Shown here: positions 17,782 to 25,796 of the stretch, piece by piece
Numbering within the stretch: position 1 is the first letter of the stretch
Layout: each line of letters opens with the position of its first letter
Assembly: GCA_964482435.1 (NCBI GenBank)
Contig: CAYZXL010000001.1
Coordinates: forward strand, 62,001 to 126,000
DNA from: CAYZXL01 sp964482435
GTDB taxonomy: Bacteria > Auribacterota > JABMQX01
Length of the DNA stretch: 64,000 bases
Direction of reading: 5' to 3'
Position numbers and translations under genes: made by a program
The notes under the pieces: model-generated
Seen by the model: the letters and a program-made list of their open reading frames with translations, nothing else
Database searches by the model: none
Told to the model about the DNA's origin: nothing

Positions 17782-17790
17782 AATATACCA
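17782..17790 (-). promoter_or_regulatory. Candidate extended -10 promoter (TGGTATATT) for the Gfo/Idh/MocA gene
   Basis: Read on the minus strand, TGG precedes TATATT (17787-17782). No good -35 lies 17 bp upstream, as is allowed for an extended -10. Transcription would begin near 17775 and leave a ~150-nt leader before the start at 17627. Confidence 0.33.
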
Positions 17791-18046
17791 AACCAAATTA
17801 CACACTTTTCTTGACATTACCCGCCTGCGGTTGAGTGGTGGGTATGGCTGACGAGTTTGCGTGAAAAAGGGGGCTGAGCTGAGGCTCGTCGGGGTGGTGC
17901 ACCCCTGTGACGCCGGCGTCCTGTCCCGCCGCGTCCTGTTGGGCAGGGTTACAGAAACAAGTAGCGCATGTCCAATTACGCCCGCCCAGGCGCCGACACG
18001 GCCGATCCCCGAAGGCGATAGAAGAGGGTGGAACGAAGAGCCCCCT

Positions 18047-18336
18047 GAATTGAATGTGGCGCCCCCTGCGGGGGCTTGGGGTTGGTTTGTCTCCTGGGCA
18101 TCCACGGGCTTACGCCCGAGGCAAGGGGAATTCCGCCCCTATGGGGCTGATCGTAAGAAGCCAAGCCCGTGCTCCCCGCAAAGAGAGGATTTCCCCTCGG
18201 GGGCGACACAAGCGCTGGGCCGTCTGCACCTGTCGAATCCCCGCAGGGGATGAAACAGAGTAGCCACGGGTGTCAACCCGTGGAACCGAAGCCCAAGTTC
18301 GGCTAAGCCCGTGCAGGGGGCGACACAGAATGACTC
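18047..18336. repeat. Palindromic-module element, copy 1 (~290 bp)
   Basis: Five palindromes follow in order: GCCCCCTGCGGGGGC (18061-18075), CCACGGGCTTACGCCCGAGG (18102-18121), GCCCCTATGGGGC (18135-18147), ATCCCCGCAGGGGAT (18237-18251) and CCACGGGTGTCAACCCGTGG (18264-18283). The element ends in an inverted half of the first (GTGCAGGGGGCGACACAG, 18311-18328). The whole array recurs in opposite orientation at 29573-29900. Its outer ends are imperfect inverted repeats around TGTGNCGCCCCCTGC. It has no coding content. The rest of 17640-18640 shows no gene. Confidence 0.75.
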
Positions 18337-18470
18337 ATAGCTCCTTGAAAGTTCTCCTGCACACGGTCTTCATCACGAAGCAGGGGCGTTGCAGCTGAGC
18401 GGCGGATCCCGCCTCCGGCGGGACTCGAGGCCAATGCTCGGAGTCCATCGCTCATCCATGAAAGCGGGGC

Positions 18471-18513
18471 GAACAGGATTCACAGAATCCTGCATATCCT
18501 GTTCATTCTGTCA
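18471..18513. repeat. Short dispersed repeat (ACAGGATTCACAGAATCCTG type), left of ridA
   Basis: GAACAGGATTCACAGAATCCTG and TATCCTGTTCATTCTGTCAG are overlapping imperfect palindromes built from the word ACAGGAT/ATCCTGT. A related block lies on the other side of ridA at 19073-19138. Confidence 0.6.
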
Positions 18514-18641
18514 GGGAAAAATGCGTAATTGAATTTATGAATGGGAGCACCGAGCGGGTTGAGACAGGTCGGAGAGGACGGGTCAGCGCGTTGGGCCGGT
18601 TTCCGCTCCACAAGGTGGAAGGCGGCCCATTTGCCCGGCAG

Positions 18642-19022
18642 TCACTTGTGCGCGAGGACTTCGACTTCGATTCGGGCGTCGAGGGGGAGCTTTGCGACCT
18701 GGATGCAGGTTCGGGCGGGGAAATCGGGGCCGAAGTAAAGGGCGTAGATTTCGTTGACTTTGGCGAAGTCGGCCATGTCGGCGAGATAGACGGTTGTTTT
18801 GATGACTTTAGTGAGCGAGCTCCCCGCCTCTTCGAGAAGAAACTCAATGTTTTGGAAGACCAGTTCGGCTTGCTCGGCGATGTCGCCGCGGTTGACTTCG
18901 CCGGTCTCGCGGTGAATGGGAATCTGGCCGGAGAGGAAGACAAGGTCGCCGGCAATTACCGCGGGGGAATATGGCCCTTTCGCGGGCGGGCCTCCCTTCG
19001 GTCGCACAATTCGCTTTTCCAT
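18642..19022 (-). CDS. ridA: RidA family reactive imine/enamine deaminase
   Basis: The 126-residue length is standard for the Rid/YjgF/UK114 family, which hydrolyses reactive 2-aminoacrylate and related enamines to protect PLP enzymes. Signatures are GPYSPAVIAGDLVFLSGQIP near the N-terminus, the central helix AEQAELVFQNIEFLLEEAGS, KTTVYLADMADFAKVN, and the C-terminal block PARTCIQVAKLPLDARIEVE. The Arg in PARTC is the residue that binds the substrate carboxylate in active RidA, and the final Glu in IEVEVLA is also conserved. These support a functional enzyme. AAAGGGAA precedes the ATG. The gene stands alone, bracketed by short ACAGGAT-type repeats. Confidence 0.93.
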   Translation of the reverse strand: MEKRIVRPKGGPPAKGPYSPAVIAGDLVFLSGQIPIHRETGEVNRGDIAEQAELVFQNIEFLLEEAGSSLTKVIKTTVYLADMADFAKVNEIYALYFGPDFPARTCIQVAKLPLDARIEVEVLAHK

Positions 19023-19072
19023 CTGTCTGTTCCCTTTGATGCCGTTCTTCGGGATTTCGGAGAGGGATTTTT

Positions 19073-19138
19073 TGACAGAATAACAGGACGGTGAGGATTT
19101 ATCTAATCCCGCTTATCCTGTCAACCTGTCGAACTGTC
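19073..19138. repeat. Short dispersed repeat (ACAGGAT/ATCCTGT type), right of ridA
   Basis: TGACAGAATAACAGGAC and TTATCCTGTCAACCTGTCGA face each other with the sequence GAGGATTTATCTAATCC between. It is made of the same words as 18471-18513 and gives a loose inverted repeat around ridA. Confidence 0.55.
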
Positions 19139-19211
19139 TCTTTGTGGGCGGCTGAGTGCTCCATTTCGTAGATTCAGTGACGTATTTTCGGATGAATCCG
19201 TTGGTCAAAAA

Positions 19212-19320
19212 GCCCGGCTAAAGCCGGCTGTAGAGGTGCAGGGTGCGCCGGGGGCACCACCCGCTGAAGCGGGTGGCTAATAGGTGCGCCGGCTGAAGCC
19301 CGGCGGGTCCGGAGTTTCGT
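19212..19320. repeat. Three-hairpin repeat (GGCT-AA-AGCC type)
   Basis: CCGGCTAAAGCCGG (19214-19227) and CCACCCGCTGAAGCGGGTGG (19257-19276) are perfect hairpins with two-base centres. CGCCGGCTGAAGCCCGGCG follows as a near-perfect third. A degraded set with CCGGCTGAAG and CCTGAAGCCCGG lies at 29264-29340. Confidence 0.6.
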
Positions 19321-19426
19321 GGGCTGGCGCATTGGCTCATCTGCCGCACGCTGAGTTTCGACGCGGCGCCTGCAAATGCGTGTGCTGACGAGACGATCAT
19401 CCATGGGGAGTCCCGGGTGGCCCGTA

Positions 19427-19870
19427 TCAGGCGCAGGCTTTTGCGAGGGCCTTTCCGAGTCCGAGGAGCTTGTCCTGCGCCACTTTGCTTTCCGGTTTAT
19501 TCTCGATGAGGACGGGCTCCGCGACGACCTTGAACTTGAACCTCCGGCACATCCTTTCGACGCTTGCGCCGGCTTTGCCGCCTCCTCCGTGCGTGACAAA
19601 AATGACGGCTGGCTTGCCGGTCACTTTCCCGTCCGTAGGGTAGCAGGTCCTGTCGAAGAAGTCCTTCAGCGCCCCCGCCATGTAGCTGAAATAGTCCGGG
19701 GTACCGAGGGCGATGCCGTCGCAATGGAGGAGGTCGTCAACTCCGGCTTTGAGGGCTTCCTTGATCTCAACGTCCCCGCCCTCGACGGCACGAGCTCCTT
19801 CGGCGACAAGTTCAGCGGCTGCTTTAGTATTCCCGCTCTGGGAATGATACACGATGAGAATCTTGCTCAC
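19427..19870 (-). CDS. Flavodoxin-family protein (FMN-binding)
   Basis: The 147-residue product begins MSKILIVYHSQSGNTKAAAE, the flavodoxin phosphate-binding loop (S-x-S-G-N-T) after the first strand. IALGTPDYFSYMAGALKDFFDRTCYP holds the second FMN-contact loop (G-T-P-x-Y-F) seen in the NADPH-dependent FMN reductase/WrbA-like and short-chain flavodoxin groups. AVIFVTHGGGGKAGASVERM is the third FMN loop. It probably acts as an electron carrier or quinone/FMN reductase in the cytoplasm. Its ATG shares bases with the TGA of the preceding gene (19867-20559) as ATGA, so the two are translationally coupled and probably work together. Confidence 0.88.
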   Translation of the reverse strand: MSKILIVYHSQSGNTKAAAELVAEGARAVEGGDVEIKEALKAGVDDLLHCDGIALGTPDYFSYMAGALKDFFDRTCYPTDGKVTGKPAVIFVTHGGGGKAGASVERMCRRFKFKVVAEPVLIENKPESKVAQDKLLGLGKALAKACA

Positions 19871-20559
19871 GGTTTTGGTTCCTCCTGGGGTGTGGGGTCG
19901 GGTTTCTCTAAGCGGCCGCGTTTTCCGACGTTGCTCACGTCGTTGGCGGGGCGGCTTTGGCCGGTCGAAGGCTCGGGAAGTGTCCGATCCTCGGATTCTT
20001 CTGTGCTTTCCTTTCTGGCTTCATCTTCCTGAGCCTTCTGCTCGGCGTCGAGGATTTCTTTGACCTGAGCCTGGACTTCACCGATTTGAGAGAGAGTCAG
20101 GTGCGGGTCCTGGATGATGAAGGTTTCGCCGGTCTTGTTGTGCTCGTAAACGATGAGAGTTTTGCCGGACGGGTCTTGATTGATGGTGTGCTTCTGGGCG
20201 AGGACGCGCCGCCTCTCAAGCATCAGCGCCAGGATGTAGCAGAAATTGACGTAACGCCGCTCCGGAAAATCGAGATATTTTCGGAGTAACTGTTCGGCGA
20301 GGCTTCGCTTTATGGCTTCCTCTTTCGGCTTTGGGGGTAGGATTCTGACGATGCTCTGCCACCAGGAAATGAGTTCCTCGTTCTCGAGAAGGTGAGGGGA
20401 TTGATTTGTGCCCCAGCATCCATCGCAGAAGTCCCGCCGGAAGGGCTCGTCGCGCCCCTCGGCGGGATATGTCAAGACACAGCGATACCTGTCGCCGTTG
20501 AGGAACTCCCTCTGGCACTTACAGCACGACCGAGACCTGGCTTGAATTTCCCAATACAT
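19867..20559 (-). CDS. Conserved-type hypothetical protein with N-terminal zinc-binding cysteines
   Basis: I do not recognise a named function. The 230-residue product starts MYWEIQARSRSCCKCQREFL. Cysteines at CCKC, RYRC and FCDGC form a likely treble-clef/zinc-ribbon site within residues 12-50. Residues 60-160 are mixed helical (LISWWQSIVRILPP, AIKRSLAEQLLRKYL, NFCYILALMLERRRVL), followed by a short beta section (LIVYEHNKTGETFIIQDP). The C-terminal 70 residues are acidic, low-complexity and probably disordered. It overlaps the flavodoxin gene by 4 bp, so a redox or metal-related partnership is plausible but unproven. Confidence 0.75.
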   Translation of the reverse strand: MYWEIQARSRSCCKCQREFLNGDRYRCVLTYPAEGRDEPFRRDFCDGCWGTNQSPHLLENEELISWWQSIVRILPPKPKEEAIKRSLAEQLLRKYLDFPERRYVNFCYILALMLERRRVLAQKHTINQDPSGKTLIVYEHNKTGETFIIQDPHLTLSQIGEVQAQVKEILDAEQKAQEDEARKESTEESEDRTLPEPSTGQSRPANDVSNVGKRGRLEKPDPTPQEEPKP

Positions 20560-20612
20560 CTGCGATGTCGTCTCTCAAGGGTAACCTGGAGCAAGCCCTC
20601 GACCCGCGCGTG

Positions 20613-22091
20613 CTACTCGATATAACGTTTCCACAGCTTTTCGAGGTCCTCCGTCGTTATGTTCAGCACGGTCTTCAGGGCGCTCTCGGTGGAAACGGGG
20701 TTCTTGAAAACCAGCGCCATTTCGCGGACCTTGGCCGGACCGAATTTCTGGGCCAGGATGTCGAGGAGAGCCGCCGACTCGAGATAAAACATCCTGATTT
20801 TCTCCTGCTCGGCCGGGTAAGTCGGCATCGAAAGCAGGTCAAACAACGGTATGAAAACGGCGGCACGCCTCAAAAGACGTAGCGTTCTTCTCGCCTCATC
20901 CCGTCTTCCCTGCTCGTGGTTGACCGCCAGGCCTTCCGTAAACCAGAGAGGGGTGTGTGCGGACGCGCCTACGATGCTGCGGTGAACCACGTGGGTCAGC
21001 TCGTGGGGAAGGGTGTGTTCAAGCATGTGGGACGTGTCTCTCTCCACGTAGAGATACAACTCCATCTCGGTTGCGAAGGCATTTGACCACTCGAGCGTCC
21101 GTCCTTTGTTCGTTTCTAAGAAACCTCGCCAATCGGAGAGGGTGCTGAAGAGGTAAATCCTGCATTTCCTCGTCCAGTTGGGCCTGAAATAGCCAAAGCT
21201 TGCGAAGATCTCTGGCAGGACTTTCTCAGCCTGGGGAATGAGGCGATTGAAGTATATCTCCTTTTCGTAATAGACTTCAAAGTACGGGGTTTCCTTCCTC
21301 TTCCACGTGGCGGGAAGTTTCAGACCGGTGGAGGTTTGCGGGACGACTACCCTTTCTCCAAGTTCCTCCAGCGACTGATTGGCTTTGCGAGCGAAGAATG
21401 TGTCCGGATACGTCTTCGCAATCTCGCGGAGAATTCTCATCGCCTCCGGTTTGCTTCGGACCGCAAGAAGCTGCGTCGCCCTCGCGTACTCGGAAGCAGC
21501 TTGAGAAAGGGCGGTGAGCCTGTACGTTATCAACTCGAGAGCGCGGTTTTTCCCCTCCCCCAAGAAGTTGGTGCTGACAAAATTCAGATAGGTACGAGCC
21601 GCCTGAACGTCCCCCTCTTCCATTGCTTTCTCTGCGCTTGAAAGGCATTCCTGGCCTATCTCGATTACGGCTGCGTTGGCTTCCGGGCTGTGCTGGCTTG
21701 CCAGGGATATGGCTGACCGAAGGTACGGAAGGGCCTTCTGATAGTTCTTCGCTTGCTTCTCGAGCATCCCGAGTTGAAAGTGGCTGTCGGCATGGCGGCG
21801 GTCAAGGCTGATGACGCGGGAGAAACATGCCTTCGCGTTCGTGAGGTCTCCGTTCTTCAGCAGCATCTCGCCATGGAGGTAGTATGCCTCGAGGTAGGTT
21901 TTCATATCCTCCGGCGAAAGTCTGCCAGCGGCGCGCCACGCTTGGTCCAGAGACCGAATGGCCTCGACGTATTTGCCCTCGCGGACCAACTGCTCAGGGC
22001 TTGTGCCCTCCGCAAGTGACTCTGCGCGAAGCCCCGCAACGTAAAGGAGAATCCCAAGAAAAGCAACTGTGCTTCGGAGCAAAGGTTGCAT
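20613..22091 (-). CDS. Exported TPR protein with M-A-type zinc metallopeptidase domain (HELTH)
   Basis: ATG 22091 gives a signal peptide (MQPLLRSTVAFLGILLYVAG). A GTG at 22148 would add a basic n-region and cannot be excluded, while the 22208 GTG lies upstream of the likely transcription start. Residues ~30-230 carry tetratricopeptide helices (LVREGKYVEAIRSLDQAW, YYLHGEMLLKNGDLTNAKAC, HFQLGMLEKQAKNYQKALPY). Residues ~260-490 resemble the peptidase MA-like gluzincin domain: PYFEVYYEKE, then TLPHELTHVVHRSIV (zinc motif HExxH) and PLWFTEGLAVNHEQG, whose Glu would be the third ligand. The protein is probably a periplasmic or surface protease; its substrate is unknown. Confidence 0.85.
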   Translation of the reverse strand: MQPLLRSTVAFLGILLYVAGLRAESLAEGTSPEQLVREGKYVEAIRSLDQAWRAAGRLSPEDMKTYLEAYYLHGEMLLKNGDLTNAKACFSRVISLDRRHADSHFQLGMLEKQAKNYQKALPYLRSAISLASQHSPEANAAVIEIGQECLSSAEKAMEEGDVQAARTYLNFVSTNFLGEGKNRALELITYRLTALSQAASEYARATQLLAVRSKPEAMRILREIAKTYPDTFFARKANQSLEELGERVVVPQTSTGLKLPATWKRKETPYFEVYYEKEIYFNRLIPQAEKVLPEIFASFGYFRPNWTRKCRIYLFSTLSDWRGFLETNKGRTLEWSNAFATEMELYLYVERDTSHMLEHTLPHELTHVVHRSIVGASAHTPLWFTEGLAVNHEQGRRDEARRTLRLLRRAAVFIPLFDLLSMPTYPAEQEKIRMFYLESAALLDILAQKFGPAKVREMALVFKNPVSTESALKTVLNITTEDLEKLWKRYIE

Positions 22092-22210
22092 CCGGGGCAC
22101 AGACCGATACCGATTCCTTGCCGTGACGACTCGCCGCTTCCTTTTCACGTTCGCCTTCTGCGGGGCATGAGACGTCTTCTCCTCCACTGACCGTTCTTGT
22201 CCTGTCACCT

Positions 22211-22219
22211 ATTATACCA
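22211..22219 (-). promoter_or_regulatory. Extended -10 promoter (TGGTATAAT) for the TPR/peptidase gene
   Basis: The minus strand carries a perfect TATAAT (22216-22211) preceded by TGG, an extended -10. No -35 match lies 17 bp upstream. The start site would be near 22204, leaving a ~110-nt leader before ATG 22091, which argues against the more distal GTG start. Confidence 0.5.
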
Positions 22220-22367
22220 CCGATCCTGTTGGTCTGGTCCAGCTCTGATGTTCGGTCACCTCGGGGTGGCAGCCACTGAGCTCCAACGTCCCGCCCGAAT
22301 CCACCATAGAGAAGCGGAACGGTAACGACGAACTTTAGAAGAAGGTTTACCGGAAGCCAACGCGCCA

Positions 22368-24833
22368 CTACTTCCCGGCAGAGATTTCGAACGCGACTGC
22401 TTCCCGGGGGCCGAGGCGGACGTTTCGTGCAAACTTCGGCTGCTCACGGACCGGTTCTTCTGCGCCGCTTTCTGTCCGCTGAGTCACGGTGATAAATGGC
22501 GGCTCTTCACCCCAGTATCGTTTCGCGTCGAAATCGAGCTCGACGCTCTGAGCGGCGTCGCTGACATTGACGAAAATCAGGGCGAGTCTGCCGTCCTGTG
22601 CCCGCCACGCCCCGGAAAGAACCGCAGGGGTCGTAACGAGGCTTTTTCCGCCCCACTGCCAGTCGGCGGTTACCGTCGGAATATCTCCCTTCAGTGTTGG
22701 CGGCCGAGCCATCTCGCCGTGAGCCAGATAATCCCGCAGGGCGTACCGCAGCCTCGCTATCCGCCGGAGGAATGCTGCGGACTCGGCGTCGGAAATCACC
22801 CCCGGGTTAATCCATCCGAGCTGCTCGCCGAAGACGAGAGCCTGCCCGGTTTTCATGCGCATCGCCAATCCTTTCCACGACTCGCCCTGGTATGCTCGAG
22901 AGAAGAGCTGAATCTTGCCGCCGTAGATGGCCGCGAAAAGGGGAATCTGGTCCTGGTACTGAAAATGCCACGTCAGGTAGCCATCGAAGAGGCGGACGTA
23001 AGGCTCGGCGTTGCATTCGGTCGTGAGGGCTTTGTCAGGATAAAGCTGTGATAGTTTTTTCTGAAGCTCGCTGAGCATCGGCCAATAGCCCGTCGTGTTC
23101 CACCAGTGCCCGCCGGCCAGAGGATGCCCGTGTGTCCGGTCGAAACAGAGCGCTGGAGTAGCCGCAGCAACCTGGTCAACGTAAACCGCATCCACGCCGA
23201 CCTCCGGCCCGACGAGCCGCAAGACCACGTCCTGAACAGTCCGCTGCCATAGCTGAGTCGTCGGACACATGGGTGACAACTTCGCCCCCGACCCGTACTC
23301 TTCGATGTATGGCTGCCCTTTTTCGTCCTTCGTGCAGAAACGGATGGCGTTGTTTTTGAAATCGTCGAGGTCGGTGTCCCACAGCCGCCCGTTGATGTAC
23401 GGCATGACTCGGACGCCTGCCTTCTGGAGAGCTTTGACTCCTTCGGGGAATCCATCCTTGTAGGGGAAATAGTGCGGGTAGTCGTTGTCGAAGGGGATGA
23501 CGTGCCAGTTGTACCAGTGAAGCGCGGTTGGCACGCCCATGTATTCGGCGAACTTCTTCACCGGTTCGACGACTTCCTCGGAGCTTCCCCCGGTTTGCGC
23601 CCAAACGGCGATGTCTTCAAACCATTGCGGTGTGTCGCTCCTTCCCCATTTCCCTTCTTCGGGCCACCAGCCCGCGTGTTTTGACGCCCACTGCTTGTAT
23701 ATCTGCGCAGCGTCGAACCAGTCGCCTCGGAAAGTCTGAAGCAAGACCTCTCCGGGGCACTCCCAGTCATTTCCGGCTATTCCGGAGTCGGGGGCTGGCC
23801 ACGAGACCAATACCTCAATGCGCGACGCGTCCACCGCCTTCACGCTGAAGTCCTTTGTACTGCCCAGGGGGTCGTGAGCAGCAAGGTACAACCCGCAGTC
23901 CGCGTCGTAGTGGCTGATGTGCTGCATTGACCACCAGCCGCCCGGGTAGCGGCCGGAAAAGTCTGCCCTTGAATTGATAGGGGAACATCGCAGACTTCCC
24001 GAGCCGTGGGGCACGACGAGAAAATCGTCTTCCTCCGATTTGCCAATCTGGCCAAGGGAAACACGCGGAAAAGTAACCGTCCTTATGCTGAACGTTGTCG
24101 AGGGATTGTCCACCTTCATCCACCACGAGGAATTGTCGTCCGAAAGGGTCGCACGGCAAGTGACACGCAGTTCAGCCAGGGACTCCTCACCCGCCCCAAG
24201 CCATTCCATTTCTATCGAGCACTGGGCAGGAAGCCCCGGCCGGATGGGCTCGCCGGGAGACTCCTTCAGGCTGAAGGCGCTCCAGCCATCGGCACTGCTT
24301 AACTCTTTGGCAGTCTGGTTCGGCCCGGTGAGGGAAAGCGACCAGAAGGGCATTGCCAAACCGAAAAGGAGGTCGCGTTCCGCGAGAAGGTCAAAGAGGC
24401 TTTCCAAAGAAACCCCATTCTCAGTTCTAACGAACGCGAGCCCGATTTTGCCGTTGTCGAGCATTCGGAGGCCTTTCCTTTCCCCTTTCCCGAACCACGG
24501 CACAGCGTCGGAGGCGTCCTTTCCTTCTCGTGCCGCAGCGAGGGACTTTTCAACGAGGCTCATCAGTTCCTCGATTTTCTCGCCCCTTTCGGCAAGGCGC
24601 AAGAGATGTTCTAAGGCCCATTGAAATCTTCCCCGCCGAGGTCCCTCCGGCAATTGGCTAATCTGAGTTCGCAGCGCAGCTAGCTTCTCGTTCAGAACCG
24701 GGCTGCCTGACATCTCGCCCGATGGAGGGGTTGTTTGGGTTGTTGGAACAGCCTCATCGCCAGCACCGGCGATAGGCGAGATGAGAGAACAGAAAAGCAG
24801 ACTCACGCAGAGGGCTTCGATCGTCGTCTTCAT
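22368..24833 (-). CDS. Large secreted DUF6259-like glycoside-hydrolase-type protein
   Basis: ATG 24833 has GGAG 7 nt upstream and starts a signal peptide (MKTTIEALCVSLLFCSLISP). The 821-residue protein has a helical segment (residues ~50-120), a beta-sandwich region (~150-400), then a TIM-barrel-like catalytic part. The barrel contains LHWYNWHVIPFDNDYPHYFP, GVRVMPYINGRLWDTD, GVDAVYVDQVAAATP and TTECNAEPYVRLFDGYLTW. It closes with a beta domain (ALIFVNVSDAAQSVELDFD). This order matches DUF6259-type proteins related to GH36/GH31-like alpha-glycosidases; the Asp in YVDQ and Glu in TECNAE are candidate catalytic residues. It probably degrades a polysaccharide or glycan outside the cell. Both neighbours are separated by >200 bp of leader sequence. 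Confidence 0.82.
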   Translation of the reverse strand: MKTTIEALCVSLLFCSLISPIAGAGDEAVPTTQTTPPSGEMSGSPVLNEKLAALRTQISQLPEGPRRGRFQWALEHLLRLAERGEKIEELMSLVEKSLAAAREGKDASDAVPWFGKGERKGLRMLDNGKIGLAFVRTENGVSLESLFDLLAERDLLFGLAMPFWSLSLTGPNQTAKELSSADGWSAFSLKESPGEPIRPGLPAQCSIEMEWLGAGEESLAELRVTCRATLSDDNSSWWMKVDNPSTTFSIRTVTFPRVSLGQIGKSEEDDFLVVPHGSGSLRCSPINSRADFSGRYPGGWWSMQHISHYDADCGLYLAAHDPLGSTKDFSVKAVDASRIEVLVSWPAPDSGIAGNDWECPGEVLLQTFRGDWFDAAQIYKQWASKHAGWWPEEGKWGRSDTPQWFEDIAVWAQTGGSSEEVVEPVKKFAEYMGVPTALHWYNWHVIPFDNDYPHYFPYKDGFPEGVKALQKAGVRVMPYINGRLWDTDLDDFKNNAIRFCTKDEKGQPYIEEYGSGAKLSPMCPTTQLWQRTVQDVVLRLVGPEVGVDAVYVDQVAAATPALCFDRTHGHPLAGGHWWNTTGYWPMLSELQKKLSQLYPDKALTTECNAEPYVRLFDGYLTWHFQYQDQIPLFAAIYGGKIQLFSRAYQGESWKGLAMRMKTGQALVFGEQLGWINPGVISDAESAAFLRRIARLRYALRDYLAHGEMARPPTLKGDIPTVTADWQWGGKSLVTTPAVLSGAWRAQDGRLALIFVNVSDAAQSVELDFDAKRYWGEEPPFITVTQRTESGAEEPVREQPKFARNVRLGPREAVAFEISAGK

Positions 24834-25043
24834 GTTTTTTCTCCGGCTCCTCACCCGGCTGCGGTGTTCGCCGACCCGCGCGCTCAGCCACCATGCCAGC
24901 TTCCTGAGACGTTGACCCGAAACGGCATGGAGTTTCCTGGCAACCGGCCATCGTGCGGCAGCGAAACTCAACTATTGCCTGACTTCTGGCGCGCTTAGAC
25001 CCGGCTGCTTATAAGATGATTATCGCAAGCAGCATTTTTGCAG

Positions 25044-25072
25044 TTGACAGGGGAGGCTTGCAAGGCTAAAGT
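25044..25072 (+). promoter_or_regulatory. Weak candidate sigma-70 promoter
   Basis: TTGACA (25044-25049), a 17-bp spacer and TAAAGT (25067-25072). The -35 is perfect, the -10 matches four of six. It may be a distal promoter for the gene at 25387 or drive an untranslated transcript; I see no gene between. Confidence 0.3.
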
Positions 25073-25209
25073 GCATTTCCACTTGCGCGGGAGAGGAAGC
25101 CGCATAAGAGCCTCTCCGTGTTGGTTACGGCAGAGCCTATGAGGCCATCTCCCTGAAGCGGGGCCTGGGCAAGGTCAAAAAATGCGGTCGTGAGAGTTTG
25201 AAATTACGA

Positions 25210-25238
25210 TTGATTTGCGGCGCGTGAGATGCTATAAT
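25210..25238 (+). promoter_or_regulatory. Strong sigma-70 promoter with long leader
   Basis: TTGATT (25210-25215), a 17-bp spacer ending in TGC, and a perfect TATAAT (25233-25238), so both -35 and extended -10 elements are present. Transcription should start near 25245, leaving ~140 nt before ATG 25387. The leader has local self-complementarity (GTCGT..ACGAC around 25291-25313) but no aptamer I recognise. Confidence 0.6.
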
Positions 25239-25386
25239 ATGAGAGGATTTTTTAAGGCAGTCTGTGTCAGTTTAGTGATGAGCGATGAAGTCGTTGTCTG
25301 CTCGTGACGACAAGCATTTGGTGCTGCCGGTGCGGTAAGATCGGCGAAGGAAAGGGGTGCGGTAACCATAGGAAGGTTGGTGAAAC

Positions 25387-25701
25387 ATGCTTGGACATCT
25401 CCCGTGGATATTCGCAGGGCTTGCCGTAGGGCTTTTCGTCGGATACGCCTTCGGCAAGTACAGGGGGGCGAGTCAGGTTTCAGAAGAAATCGAAGAGGAG
25501 CCCTCCGGGAAAGGAGCTTTGAAGGCGGGTGACTCCCCTCCTGAGGCAGAGGGAGACTCCTCTGTTATGGTTTATATAAGGCGGGGGGGAGGTCATTTTC
25601 ACAAAGAAGGGTGTCGGCATTTGCGAGGTCGCGGCCAGCCGATAGCCAGGGGAGCGGCTTTGAAGCAGCGCTATCGTCCGTGTCCGAGCTGCCACCCGTG
25701 A
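25387..25701 (+). CDS. Membrane-anchored small protein with C-terminal His/Cys zinc-type motif
   Basis: ATG 25387 follows AGGAAGG (25370-25376). The 104-residue protein begins MLGHLPWIFAGLAVGLFVGY, one transmembrane helix, then an acidic linker (~30-60). Its C-terminal part is VYIRRGGGHFHKEGCRHLRG, then QRYRPCPSCHP. This H-x3-C...C-x2-C arrangement, with arginine-rich spacing and a YRPCxxC ending, is the small metal-binding tail known from Ada-like and nuclease-associated domains (HxxGCRxL...Y.PCxxC). The domain would face the cytoplasm or periplasm depending on topology. Function is unknown. It has the clearest promoter in the window, about 150 bp upstream. Confidence 0.75.
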   Translation: MLGHLPWIFAGLAVGLFVGYAFGKYRGASQVSEEIEEEPSGKGALKAGDSPPEAEGDSSVMVYIRRGGGHFHKEGCRHLRGRGQPIARGAALKQRYRPCPSCHP

Positions 25702-25796
25702 GTCACGTCCGTGGTTTGCGTCGAATAAGCGCGGGCAAAGTGCTCCCGAGGCTGATGGGTGTCGAGCTGGCCTGGTAGTTGGCGTGGCTTTTACGC

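Noticed and set aside
17811..17839. Plus-strand TTGACA as a promoter
   Set aside because: No -10-like hexamer lies 15-19 bp downstream and no plus-strand gene follows; only the minus-strand extended -10 was kept.
17861..18253. 130-codon plus-strand frame with good-looking start
   Set aside because: Its translation matches frames in the inverted repeat copy at 29510-29926, so it is repeat sequence rather than a gene.
25310..25386. Possible SRP-like RNA in the leader (GGTGCTG and GAAGGAAA words)
   Set aside because: The diagnostic GGTCAGGTCCGGAAGGAAGC core is absent and the words do not sit in the right order.
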